From NCBI GenBank assembly GCA_009746045.1, contig RPFO01001726.1:1-64000 (forward strand): DNA of 64,000 nucleotides, given 5' to 3'. Source of the stretch: Mesostigma viride. Its lineage: Eukaryota > Streptophyta > Mesostigmatophyceae > Mesostigmatales > Mesostigmataceae. The notes beneath the pieces were generated by a model. The model did not search any database, was not told the origin of the DNA, and was given only the letters and a program-made list of their open reading frames with translations. The position numbers were made by a program, and so were the translations under genes. Every line of letters starts with the position of its first letter. Within the stretch, counting starts at the first letter, position 1. Positions 32,570 through 42,432 of this stretch are shown one piece after another.

Positions 32570-33418
32570 ATGCCTACCTCTGATCTTGAACGTCTTATTA
32601 GTAGATTTACGGCCACTGAGCCGGAAGCATTAGCTGCCATTGCTGCACATCCCCAACAATTAGGCAAGCACCCTTGTAAATTTGTAGGTGGGTTTTTATA
32701 TGTGCAGATAGCAGATTCTCCCCCTCAATGGCGCCTGTATGTCCCTCCTATCTGTCGCTCCTCCTTGCTCTTTGAGTTGCATGACTTAGCTGCTCATCAG
32801 GGTGGTAAACGGGTACGGGACCTAGTAGCCCGCTCTTATTACTGGCCTTCCCTTTATAAGGATGTAGATGAGTATGTTAGAACTTGTCAATCTTGCCAGG
32901 AGATGAAACCCAATAACGTAGGACAGATAGCAGAACCTAGGACCTTGCCTGACCCCATCATGCCGTGGGATTCTATCATGATGGATTTTGTAGGACCTTT
33001 TAGAAAGAATGATAGGGGCAATGCCCAGATCCTTGTGTTCATAGATCGTTTTACTCGTATGTGCCATCTCGTGCCGTGTCCTTTAGAACTCACAGCACGT
33101 GATTGCGCACGCCTATACCTCAATAATGTATACAGATATCATGGTTTGAGTAGGCAGTTTATTAGTGATAAGGATAAGTTATTTACCTCAGATTTTTGGC
33201 AGCAGTTTTTCGCTGCCATCGGTACCAAGGTTACCTACGGTACTGCCTACCACTCCTCCTCCTCTCATTTAGTAGAGCGTCTTAATAGGGTAGTGGAAGA
33301 AGCGCTTAGGCACTATGTTAATGGCTCGGGAAGTGATTGGGAGGATTATTTATGTTTGGTAGAGTTCTCCCTCAACAATTGTCCCCAGCTGCGCATGGAT
33401 ATACGCCCTTCTTCCTAG
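32570..33418 (+). CDS. Integrase, zinc-binding and catalytic domains
   Basis: The frame is open from about 32,415, so the start at 32,570 is only the first ATG of a polyprotein segment. The HHCC zinc domain uses H71, H76, C106 and C109. The DDE core has D139 (MMDFVGPF), D200 (FISDKDKLF) and E236 (LVERLNR), with 35 residues between the last two, as in retroviral and Ty3 integrases. The enzyme joins element DNA to the chromosome, which agrees with the 5-bp GTTGT duplications. The frame breaks at about 33,385 next to CCCC, and the remaining integrase continues in the -1 frame. Confidence 0.92.
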   Translation: MPTSDLERLISRFTATEPEALAAIAAHPQQLGKHPCKFVGGFLYVQIADSPPQWRLYVPPICRSSLLFELHDLAAHQGGKRVRDLVARSYYWPSLYKDVDEYVRTCQSCQEMKPNNVGQIAEPRTLPDPIMPWDSIMMDFVGPFRKNDRGNAQILVFIDRFTRMCHLVPCPLELTARDCARLYLNNVYRYHGLSRQFISDKDKLFTSDFWQQFFAAIGTKVTYGTAYHSSSSHLVERLNRVVEEALRHYVNGSGSDWEDYLCLVEFSLNNCPQLRMDIRPSS

Positions 33419-34095
33419 ATACTGGTAGACAGCCTCTTACCCCTACCTCTCTCTTAGCTAGTCCTCTACGGGACAAGGATGATGTGTCCCGAGATACTGT
33501 AGAAGGTGTACAGTCCTTACTAGATAGAATGAAAACTGCTCATGACCACGCGATCTCAGGGTACCAAAAAGCTCAGTCTAAGTACCTTGCTAGGTTGCGT
33601 GCCTCCTTAGATAGAAGAGCACCTGAGATAGAAATAGGAGATCTAGTATTAGTAGAAGGCCCCCGTGTTGGCCGTTTTGCTCATAAGTTTGAAGCAGAAC
33701 TTAAGGTCAAACTTAGGCCCGCCTTCTTAGGACCCTTCCATGTGTTGTCTAGAGTAGGAAATTTCTTATATAAAGTCGATATCCCTACCTCTTGGCAGAC
33801 ACATTCAAACACCTTCCATAGAAGCCAGCTGAAACTGTACCACCCTAGTACGTTCGCTGGTAGAGAGCTAGCGCCTGCCCCTTTAGAGCATAACCCTGAC
33901 ACTGGGGAAGTAGAAGACGAAGTAGAAAGCATCGTGGCCCATAGAGATATCAAAAAGGGCCGCGGTACCCAGCGTCAGTATAAAGTGAAGTGGATGTATG
34001 CTCGTAGTGAAGTAGATAAGGTCTGGTATACGGAGAGTGAGCTAGATGGGTGTAGTCGCCTGCTGCAGGAATATAAAACCCTGCACAAGCTCTAG
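33337..34095 (+). CDS. Integrase C-terminal region and chromodomain
   Basis: True homology starts after about 33,385 (AAHGYTPFFLDTGRQP); earlier residues are out of frame. The GPY/F-like module is visible as LRPAFLGPFHVLSRVGNFLY. The last 60 residues form a chromodomain: EVESIVAHRD, then RQYKVKWMY, then VWYTESEL. In chromoviruses this domain binds modified histones and steers insertion to heterochromatin, which would suit this repeat-dense locus (inference). The stop at 34,093-34,095 ends pol. Confidence 0.9.
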   Translation: MGGLFMFGRVLPQQLSPAAHGYTPFFLDTGRQPLTPTSLLASPLRDKDDVSRDTVEGVQSLLDRMKTAHDHAISGYQKAQSKYLARLRASLDRRAPEIEIGDLVLVEGPRVGRFAHKFEAELKVKLRPAFLGPFHVLSRVGNFLYKVDIPTSWQTHSNTFHRSQLKLYHPSTFAGRELAPAPLEHNPDTGEVEDEVESIVAHRDIKKGRGTQRQYKVKWMYARSEVDKVWYTESELDGCSRLLQEYKTLHKL

Positions 34096-34171
34096 TTGTA
34101 GACCTTCTCCTCTCTTATGTTATGTCTGCTGTCGACGGGTGGTTGGTTGTCCCCTCCCCTCCGCAGCCGTC

Positions 34172-36492
34172 ATGTCAGAGCCTACCCCTCCGGCTGAGAG
34201 CCCGCTGCCGTCCCCGCCCCTACCGGACCCTGAGCTGTACTTCGAGGCCCTTCCGGGCCGCTGGGTGTCACGGTCCAGTTTCCGGGTGGCATCGTGCAGC
34301 CGGCCCTCCAGGCCCAACATGCGGTTTAGTCAGGGCTGCTCTCTTCGGGGTCACGTGGTACGGTCCCTCCCCTGCTGAACCGCACCAGCTTGTTTTGCAC
34401 GGGTTCGACGATGCCGGGCACTGTTTGTTAGATGTGGCTCCAGCTGTCCAGCCTTGGGACAGATAGCTGCGGTTCTCCAGTGCCCCGGGTGTTTTCCTAC
34501 CTTTCTACCCCTGTGGGCCGCTCCTGCCTACGGGATGTGTTCCCCTGGCTTCCGGCCGAGGGTGATGCGGAAATAGATGAGAACCCCTGCGACCTTCTAC
34601 GGGCAGTAGAGTTCATGGAGATAGCAGACCAGACAGCGGGCGTAGGATTGGGCGACCCTACTCCTACGGACGCGCCGGTAGAGGCACAGTATTCTCCTGA
34701 GTATTCGGCCTCCCCTGCGGCGTCCTCCTCTTCAGTGTCGGCGCCTTCCCCTGTCCCGTCTTCACCGAGGTCGGTCCTGTGCGCATCGGTGGAGCCTACC
34801 CCTTTGGGCTCTGGTCGTGAGCCTGATCCTCTTTCGGCGACAGTTTCTGCGATGCAGGCGCAGATCCAGTCCCTGACGGCGGCCTTCGGGGCCTTCATGG
34901 CGGCCCAGGCGCACGCTCCAGCCACGCCAGGTGGGGTGTCTGCCGCAGCTGTGCCCCCTTCCCCTTCGGTCGCCTCGACGTCTACGGGTCCGTCTGTGCC
35001 GCGCGAGCCCTCGGCGGCTGCGGTTCCCTCTGTTGCTGCGGCTCCTACGCCTTCGGCTACCTCTGCGCCTGCTACTGACGTACCTGCGCCTCGGCGCGAG
35101 TCCGCCGTCCCAGCGGCCGCGCCCGTCGCCGCCGCGTCCGAGCCGCCCACCACGTCAGCGCCGCCCTCGCGGGGTTTCTTCAGCGACCCGGGCGGTCTTC
35201 CCAGGCTTTGGGAGGGCGGTCCTCCGCAGAGGATCCCGGTGCCTGACTGGAGCTTAGACGGTAACCAGTCGTATGCCGGATTGCCTGTCCCCACGGGCCC
35301 TATTTTCAACATGTGGCCTGGTGGTGCTCCGCCCCCAGAGACCGGCGCGCCAGCTGCGGAGGCGGGTCCGTCGCGACCCCCTGCGGCATCGGGTCCGACG
35401 CGGCCCCCTGTTGTACCGGCGCCGTCTGCGTCTGTGCCGGTTCCTACCCCTTCGTCGGCCCCTGTCCCTTCGGCCCCGCGGTCTTTGGCTGCGGTTGTTC
35501 GGTCCAGTGGCTCTGACCCTCGCGCCACCCGCGCTGCCGATTCCCTTCGGGAGTTGTCAGAGGGCGATCGGGATCGGGCCCCTTCTGTGGTGCATGCGAC
35601 TCCGGAGTCGCGCGACACGCCTGTCTTTGGGTACGGTATGTCTGCGCTCGCCTGCCGCCAGTGTGACCTGCCGCGCGCCTCCGCCGAGCTTGCCATTTCG
35701 CCCATGTCCTACGGGTTCTCCCAGGTGTGTCGGGCGCCGCGGGACCGTGGCCTACCAGTTGAGACTGATCGGCCTCCTTTCGATATGGTTATTTTAGCTG
35801 ATCCGGTGTTCCAGGGTGAGATCCTGGTTCGGCGCGTCCTGTATCGCTGGGCTAGGCGCCACAATGACTTGGACACCTACGGCGGGTTCCAGTGGGCTTA
35901 CCCTCCGCCTCTGGGCATTATGGCCTCAGATGCCCTTACGGTAGAGTTTCCTGCGGTGCCGGGTGCCACGTACAGCACGGTCCTTCAGCCCATCCTAGAG
36001 TGGGATGCCCGTCGTCCAGCGCCCATCCCGGGCCAGGGTTTGGACTCTCGGGGTCATCCTCCTCCCCGGGCTAGCGACTACCTCGAGACGTTCGGGTCGC
36101 GACAGTGTGCCCGTCGGTGGCGCTCCCGTGAGATTCGGCATATCCGGTTGTGGCCGTCCAACGTGGAGCCCCTGGTAGATCTGTTTTTCCCGACGGGTAT
36201 GCGCCCTCGGATCCGGTACCATCGCCTGCTCCTGCGGGCTCTCTGCCTGATCGCGGTAGAGCCTTTCCTACGCCTCTTTGCCTGTGGTTTCCTGGACTGG
36301 GCCCGGGGCCAGGTCGTTCTTACGCAGCATAGGTATTACTGGGCCTTCCTGGGTCTTTTTCCTGACGGCGTGTGGGCCGATGTTTTCCTCACTGTAGATA
36401 GGCACGACAATGCTGAGGATGTGTCTCACTACCAGGCGTACCTGGATGTCCTGCTGGCCTCCCGTGGTACTTACCAGACGGATGGCCATTAG
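34172..36492 (+). CDS. GC-rich 3' ORF of the Ty3 element, unknown function
   Basis: Between pol and the 3' LTR lies a long sense-strand coding region. The largest open frame is 34,432-36,492 (686 codons). A preceding ATG at 34,172 (MSEPTPPAESPLPSPPLPD) would need two frame changes to join it. The N-terminal half is Pro/Ala/Ser-rich with one short helical stretch (SAMQAQIQSLTAAFGAFMAA). The C-terminal third is ordered-looking, rich in Trp, Tyr and Arg (for example VLTQHRYYWAFLGLFPDGVW). I see no transmembrane segment, signal peptide or known domain, so an envelope role is not supported. Base composition is strikingly GC-rich next to the A/T-ending codons of gag-pol, which suggests acquisition from another source. 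The antisense open frame here is probably a shadow. Confidence 0.6.
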
Positions 36493-36847
36493 ATAGAGGG
36501 CCTTAGGCCCGACCTGAGGGTGTTGTCCCTCCGGTATATAGAGTCGCCCTCACGTTCTGGCCAGTTGACTGGTCGTTCTTGGTCCTTGGTACTGATTTGT
36601 TTACTCTGTGTGTCCTGCCCAGTGCCGTTCCCCCCGGCAAGGACTTTGTTCCAGGCAGTTAGGGGAACCTACCACCAGGCTTGGTGCTGGCTAACCCTAC
36701 ACCTCCCGGCGTGGTGGTGGAGACCGAGTTAATACGTTGGTGCCTTGTATCTTGGATGGTCTGCCGATTGTGTTGGTGTGTGCTGGGTGCATTAGGTTTC
36801 CTACCCCTTGTTTTCCTCCCTGTGCGTAGGGAGAGGGCTCCCTACCT

Positions 36848-36862
36848 TTGTGGGGGGGGAGG
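36848..36862 (+). promoter_or_regulatory. Polypurine tract
   Basis: A purine run (TTTGTGGGGGGGGAGG) abuts the 3' LTR, the expected primer for plus-strand synthesis. Between 36,493 and 36,848 there is no ORF I would support. Confidence 0.8.
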
Positions 36863-37425
36863 TGTTACGTCGCGTAACAATTCGTTGTAGTTACGGACGT
36901 AAATTAGGTCTTTTGCCTCGGTTGTCCCTAGGTTTACGTGTAGCTCCTACCGGGACACTATTGTCCTCGTAACAGTACTGTGGTACATTGGGTGCCTTTG
37001 GGCGCCGCGCCGCGTACTTTACTAGTGGTCCTGATCCTTTGGTAGAATGTAGTGGACCAGCGTGCATCTGTATCTGTGCCGGTGCATCTGTAGGCGAGGG
37101 CCATGTCGGCCCGAGCGTGTTGGACCGTTGGTGACCATTTATGCACGTTCTACCCCTCGTGTGTTCACTCGGCGTGTGTTAAATGAATTAACACATATAG
37201 GCTTGGGTCACGGCAGTGTAGTTGTGTTTCCTTCCTCTATTCCTGGAGTAAACGGGTTGTGTAAATGGCTTATGGCGTATTATAGCAACACTTACGTTAA
37301 TGCATTGAGATCTGGATCGTCTCGTTCGTCTTTCGCTAGGGGTTTAACTAGAGGTGGCTTGACTAGTTTAGGTAGCATCAGGCCAGGTAGAGGTAGAGGT
37401 AGTGGTAGATACCCGAGGCGTAACA
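36863..37425 (+). repeat. 3' LTR of the Ty3 element
   Basis: 563 bp, TGTTACG to CGTAACA, matching the 5' LTR with one difference seen. Followed by GTTGT at 37,426-37,430, the right target duplication. Confidence 0.95.
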
Positions 37426-37589
37426 GTTGTAAGGGGTTGGCGCCGGGGTCATACTCTGGAAATCGGAGCCGGTGGGCACTCATGCATGTATACTCAAGTG
37501 GGGGCATCATCTAACAAGGGCAGCATGGGCTAGTGAGCAACTCGTGGGGTGGCTAATTACTGGTTCCCACAGGGAGACTCACACAGCCG

Positions 37590-37725
37590 CGAAATCATGC
37601 CAAAGGGCCTATGTTCGATTCCTTGCTGGTAGCTTCTAGGCTTTCTTACTTTCTGTGTTCCGCGGAATCTCAGATTTGGGCAGCTGGCGTTTTCAGGTTT
37701 GTTGCTTTCTGACGACGATGTAAGA
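37590..37725 (+). repeat. SINE-like repeat, copy 2
   Basis: Contains GTTCGATTCC (B-box-like) and matches the reverse complement of 25,305-25,445. The rest of 37,431-37,966 shows no gene. Confidence 0.6.
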
Positions 37726-37970
37726 TCGGTTGATATTAGTTAGATTCGGCTACGTCCTCTAGGTTTGTACGTCACACTACAACCAGATTCCAGCCGTGGT
37801 CAACCTGCCTACTTCGGCGATACTAGAATATCGCGTAGGTCCGTGCGTAGTACTCCTGTGCACTTAGGTCTAGTGGTGAGTCATCTTCTATAGATTCAGC
37901 AATATCGGACATATTGGCACCCCTCTCCGGTAAAGAGGTTTTTTGCAGTTGGGCTGTTTCGAAACGTTAA

Positions 37971-38013
37971 CCCGTGTTTTTTTTAATTAGAACGCGATTA
38001 ATATCGCGTTGTA
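37971..38013 (+). repeat. Left terminal inverted repeat with subterminal palindrome
   Basis: CCCGTG plus a T run, then AGAACGCGATTAATATCGCG, a palindrome-like hairpin. It pairs with 40,750-40,787. Confidence 0.75.
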
Positions 38014-39366
38014 AGCTTTTTTTAGAACGCATATAGCACCTAAGGAATTTTTTTTCATGGTCATGTATATACTTTCCTGAAAGCCCATAAATCAAAGGAT
38101 TTTTTGAGCTACTCAGACCTACAAAATGCCAATTCATTAGAGAGATACACTGGTTTGAATACAGGGGGGTTTGACCATGACCGCGATTTCTTGACCCTAG
38201 GTCACAAGTCATGTGCTTATTCACAAATGGTTCATGAAAAAAATCTGGCTTCTTGCACGAGCTATGGGCAACATATGCAGGCTCTGTGAAACAAAACTCA
38301 GGCCCATTGGGCCACTGGAGCTATTTTTCATTAGCATCACAATTACAACGCAGTACAACGCAGTGGGAAAGATGAGAGCCCTTCACAACATGACGCAACG
38401 ACACGAGCCCCATAAACGGGGCCATAGTGAGCTAGGAGGGTCAACACGTTGAAAATAGGAGTTGTATAAGTTATACAGCATCAAACATGCATCAAACATC
38501 ATGACTGGATGACATTATATGACTGAATCAGGCAGCCATAGCCAAAGCATCATCCACTCTCACAACGTGTTGAGCACATGCCTCGTGGGAACGGAGGTGC
38601 TGGGTTTTCATTCCATAACGCGTGCAATACTGAAAGAAAGAGGCACGTGTAATGCAAGGCTTGGATAGGTTGAGTGATCCATGAGCTTACATGCAGGCAA
38701 AGATGACGCTGGAATGCATGCTAGCAAATGGTGGCAAGATGCTAACAACACATGATTATACACCATGATTATGGGCACCTAGCTGATCTTCTTGCACAAT
38801 CAACGCAGTATAAACCATCAACATCCAATCCTCACGATATATGCACGGCTTGACGACGTATACAGCACCTAAATACTGCACAACTGCAACCTGCTATGGC
38901 TGACATGCAAGCAACGTCGAGTAGGATGGCGGCTTTAGAGAGGCTGGGGAGAGGTCGGTAGAAATAAGTGGAAAACTGGCAGAAACTAGGTAGAAACACG
39001 ATATACTTACGCCTGCAAGCACTATTGAGCCGGTGGCAGAGGCCATTTCCAGGAAAATACAGCATACCGTAGCAATAGCCACGGTCACGCCTTACGCTTT
39101 TTGCAGGCACCATCATGCCCGGAGCTACCCAATAAAAGTCTGCACAAATCTCGGTTTAGCCGAGAGTCCGGGCGTTCGGAATGAATCAACATGTGTTAAG
39201 AAGTCGAAACACCATGGAAATACCAAGCATGGTGCCGCAGCAGACCCGAGTCTTGACGTAATAATATGTATGCCGGTTTCCAGGGTTTCCGCATGAAAGT
39301 TGGGTGAGAAACTGGAAAAAACTACGTTTCCTTTGCCCCAGTACCTCAACAAACTCGTAGAAACCT

Positions 39367-40373
39367 AACTATCAACCTTTGAACGCATCATCATCGTCGG
39401 CCTAGCGATCACGAACGAGCTTGGGGAAGGGGGGCCGACTAACAAGCAGAATTTACTAGCTGACCTCATTTATGCCGACGACATCACGCTCATCGAGAAG
39501 CCGGAGTCTGCCCAACTTTGGCTGGACTGCCTGGCGCTCGAGGCTCGGGCGGTTGGTCTAGAAGTCAGCCCCAAAACGGAGGCCCTGGCCCTCGGCATGG
39601 CAGGGCCCCCACCCACACTCCGCCTCTTAGACGATGCCGAGGTCAACTACCCTACTTCAGGCCGCTTCAAGCTGCTCGGCAGTTGGCTTCCTGACTGCGA
39701 GGACGACATGACGACACGGATCGGCATGGCGTGGGCGCACCTCCATGACCACCGCCGCTGGTGGAGCAACCCCGCCCTACCCCGGATCGTCAAGCGTGAC
39801 CTCTTCAAGGTCGTCATTCTGACGATCCTGACCTACGGCGCCGAGACGTGGACACTGATGCAGGAGCTGGAGCAACGACTCGACGGCGCCGTCACCAAGA
39901 TGCTGCGCAAGGCCCTTAACATCCCCTTTGGTTTGCACATTAGTAATGAGGATTTGTACGCTGATTTGCCCTATGTTTCCCACATTATTAGGCACAGGCG
40001 CCTGGGCCTAGCCGGGCACCTGGCCCGCACAGATCAGGTAGATACATCAGATAGACTAGCTGGCACCAAGCCCGCCCAGCCTGGGCGATATGTCCTCACC
40101 TGGCGTGCCCCCGGCCGCGCGCGGCAGGGCCGCCACCCGTGGACTTTTCGTGATAGACTCGGCATGGACATGTGCTACACTAGACGTGACGGGCTCACCC
40201 CCGGGCAGCCTCCTGGTTTGTCTGTAATATGGAGGCAGATGGTGCGCAAGGATAGATGGCAAGTAGTGATGAAGGAGACCACCCCCAAGCCTGTGGGGGC
40301 TCCGCGTGTGACCAAGTATGGCATTCATAGCGATTCGGGCCGCGGTGCCCACACCCCTGTAACTAGGACCTAG
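39367..40373 (+). pseudogene. LINE reverse transcriptase C-terminal fragment
   Basis: The frame is open from about 39,367 with no natural start. It begins just before RT motif C (LIYADDITLIE at about 39,466), then passes through the post-catalytic thumb (GRFKLLGSWLPDCEDDM, LTYGAETWTLMQELEQRLDG) to a natural stop at 40,373. The fingers and palm motifs upstream are missing, so this is a 5'-truncated non-LTR insertion. It is followed by an untranslated stretch and an (ATTA)n tail at about 40,450-40,470. The same C-terminal domain is found in opposite orientation at 41.5-42.0 and 54.9-55.3 kb. Confidence 0.85.
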
Positions 40374-40749
40374 ATAGCTTATACCATCCATTCCATCCCA
40401 TGTTCCCCTCCCACTGAGGACTTATGCTCACGTGACGCAGTCACGTGTCTATTAATTAATTAATTAATCATCGTCGTGCCACCCAACAGCCACTGAAATT
40501 CGCGCGAAAACTGGCGAGATCTACCTGCCGCCATCGCCGTCGTCTTCACCTTCGTCCCGCGAAAATGCTTGATTTCAGTGGTACATATTTGTTTGCAGCT
40601 GTCACAAAAAAAATACCAAAAATACCAGGATTTTTTCTTGAATTCTATGAGATGTTTCTGACCTATGTTGAAAGTTTCAGACCAAAAATCGCATGTCGCA
40701 GGTTTGCCACGTGTCAGATTACAACGCGATACATCGCGTTCTAACCCAG

Positions 40750-40787
40750 GCTACAACGCGATGTATCGCGTTGTAAAAAAACACGGG
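40750..40787 (-). repeat. Right terminal inverted repeat of the piggyBac-like element
   Basis: Its reverse complement reads CCCGTG, a T run, then ACAACGCGATACATCGCG. It matches the left end. Confidence 0.75.
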
Positions 40788-40791
40788 TTAA

Positions 40792-41120
40792 GAGAAGAAG
40801 TGCTTTTAATCCTGTATGTGCACAACAGGAAGAAAGGGCAGAGACCCCCTTTCTAGCTCCTTCATGCCAGAGGCATGCCATGTGCAGCAGCAATCGGACA
40901 CGATAGACGATCCGGCAAGTTCTGTGGGTGCAATAAGACCCATGTGAGCATGTCATGTGAAAAGGATCGTGGGCAAGTAATCTGATCATAGCCAGGGCGT
41001 AGCATGGCTGTACAATTAAGGCTAATAAGCTAAGGCTAGGGCTGGTTGTGTACCGTGCGTTAGTGGTGCACGTGACTATAGGTATGGTGGCACGGCTACT
41101 AAGGCAAACATTCTAGGCTG
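40792..41120 (-). mobile_element. Non-LTR-like repeat family R1, copy a
   Basis: The reverse complement matches 42,055-42,432 over its length, including GGTACACAACCAGCC, GGCTATGATCAG, CATGGGTCTTATTGCACCCA and TTTCCTGTTGTGCAC. The piggyBac-like element abuts its 3' side, replacing the usual TTAA-rich tail. 41,121-41,500 holds no supported gene. Confidence 0.75.
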
Positions 41121-41503
41121 ACCAGTGATGGCTGCCATGGCGGCAGTGACTACCAATGATTAAGCTAGGGCTATTCTAGACCGCTGGGGGCCGGTCCACA
41201 TCTTAAATGTGGTTGATCATCAGGTCCCCGCCCCTCCAACTGGTACACCTTGGGCTTCTGGGGTCGTGCTTGTGACCGGCAGAGGTATTCAGGCCACAAG
41301 TCCTGTCGCTGCTGCTGCTGAGCGCGGGTCACTGTCGTCGTCCAGCATCCAGGTAAGGTCGTGCAACCTCTAGCGGCGAGAGAGGAACCGCTGCTTGTCC
41401 TCAGGGGAGGGGAAGCTGAGCAGGACTGGTGGGGGACTGAGCCGCGCCTTGTCCCGTGAGACAAAACAATCCTATTCTATATCTATCTATGGTGCTCGCG
41501 ACC

Positions 41504-42010
41504 CTAGGGGTCTTGGCTATAGCATGCCTCCCACCTTTGCAAACACGCTCCTTCCCCACTGCAGGGGGTTTGTTGTCCTCTATGACCTGCTGGGCCGGCC
41601 CACTTGGCCTTGTCCATCATCTTTTTCCAAATCACGGAGAGACCTAGGCCCCCCATGTCCTCTACGAGCTGTTCTTTGAAGGTGCGGGCCTTGCGGCGTC
41701 TAACCTGGCCGGGCCTGGCCCACGTGAGGAGGCGCCTGCCCGGTTGGGCGGGGCGCAGCCCTGCAGAGGGGCCACGTAAGGTGTCTACCTGGTTGGTGCG
41801 AGCTAAGTGCCCTACTAGCAGCAGGCGCCGCTGCTTGATGGTGCTGGTGATAAGTGGCATGCCGAGGTACAAGTCCTCCTTGCGGACATGGGCAGCGTAT
41901 CCTACACATGGAAAATTGACCGCAGCATGTTGGTTGGTGACCGCGCCGTCCAACTTGCTGGCAAGGTCGGCCGTGAGAGTCCACGTCTCGGCCCCGTAAG
42001 TGAGAACAGG
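41504..42010 (-). pseudogene. LINE reverse transcriptase C-terminal fragment (minus)
   Basis: On the minus strand the frame runs from GAETWTLTADLASKLDGAVT (near 42,005) through a basic segment ([17 protein letters not shown]) to LSVIWKKMMDKAKW, all typical of the region after the RT core of this LINE family. A closely similar piece lies at 54,915-55,330. RT catalytic motifs are missing, so the copy is 5'-truncated. Confidence 0.8.
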
Positions 42011-42054
42011 GAGGACCAGGTCCTATTTCTCTAGCTTGCCCAGGGCCGGGCTTG

Positions 42055-42432
42055 CGCCACGTTTGCCTAGCCGTGCCAACATACCTAGTCACGTGCACCG
42101 CAAACGCACGGTACACAACCAGCCATGTAGCCTTAGCTTAGTCCTTGTTGTACAGCCATGCTACGTACGTCTTGGCTATGATCAGTTTACTCGCCCACGC
42201 TCCTTGTTATGCCATGCTCACATGGGTCTTATTGCACCCACAGATTGCCGGATCGTTAGCGTGTCCGTTTAGCTTACGTGCCCGAATGCAGCTGTGGCAT
42301 GCCTTTGGCATGAAGGAGACTGGGGGTCTCTGCCCTTTCTCCTGTTGTGCACACACAGGGATTAAAAGCACTTCGGTGCTCCGCGACTCGACCCCAACTG
42401 GAGCACGAGTTAAATTAATTAATTAATTAATT
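42055..42432 (+). mobile_element. Non-LTR-like repeat family R1, copy b (longest)
   Basis: About 375 bp, ending in GGAGCACGAGTTAAATTAAT and an (AATT)n tail at about 42,413-42,432. Other copies share the tail end but are cut at different 5' points (57,622; 54,658), which fits target-primed retrotransposition. I see no ORF. It could be a SINE or the 3' end of a LINE. Confidence 0.7.

Larger units (their letters stand above)
26621..37425 (+). mobile_element. Full-length Ty3/gypsy-type retrotransposon (10.8 kb)
   Basis: Two 563-bp LTRs (26,621-27,183 and 36,863-37,425) begin TGTTACG and end CGTAACA. I saw one difference between them, so insertion looks recent. The element is flanked by GTTGT on both sides, the 5-bp duplication typical of Ty3 integrases. 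Internal order: primer-binding site, ORF0 with an RNase-H1-N/viroplasmin-like domain, gag, protease, RT, RNase H, integrase, chromodomain, then a long GC-rich ORF of unknown role, and a polypurine tract. The pol order with integrase last defines the Ty3 group, and the chromodomain points to chromoviruses. Frame changes in gag-pol mean it may be non-functional as read. Confidence 0.95.
37967..40791. mobile_element. piggyBac-like non-autonomous element with nested LINE fragment
   Basis: Flanked by TTAA at 37,967-37,970 and 40,788-40,791. The terminal inverted repeats start CCCGTGTTTTTTT at both ends. Just inside each end lies a near-palindrome of ACAACGCGAT type (left about 37,989-38,013; right about 40,752-40,774), with an extra copy at about 40,723-40,745. 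TTAA duplication with CCC-initiated ends is the hallmark of the piggyBac superfamily. No transposase frame is present. From 38,020 to about 39,360 I see no gene. A LINE fragment occupies about 39,367-40,470. Confidence 0.75.

Noticed and set aside
34497..35705. 402-codon minus-strand open frame opposite the Ty3 3' ORF
   Set aside because: GC-rich sequence keeps the antisense open. The sense frame is longer and lies in element orientation.
34172..36492. Envelope glycoprotein (retrovirus-like) in the Ty3 element
   Set aside because: The position fits, but there is no signal peptide, transmembrane helix, cleavage site or Cys-rich ectodomain pattern.
37971..40787. Autonomous piggyBac transposon
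   Set aside because: No transposase frame or DDE/DDD motif inside; the only coding relic is a LINE fragment.
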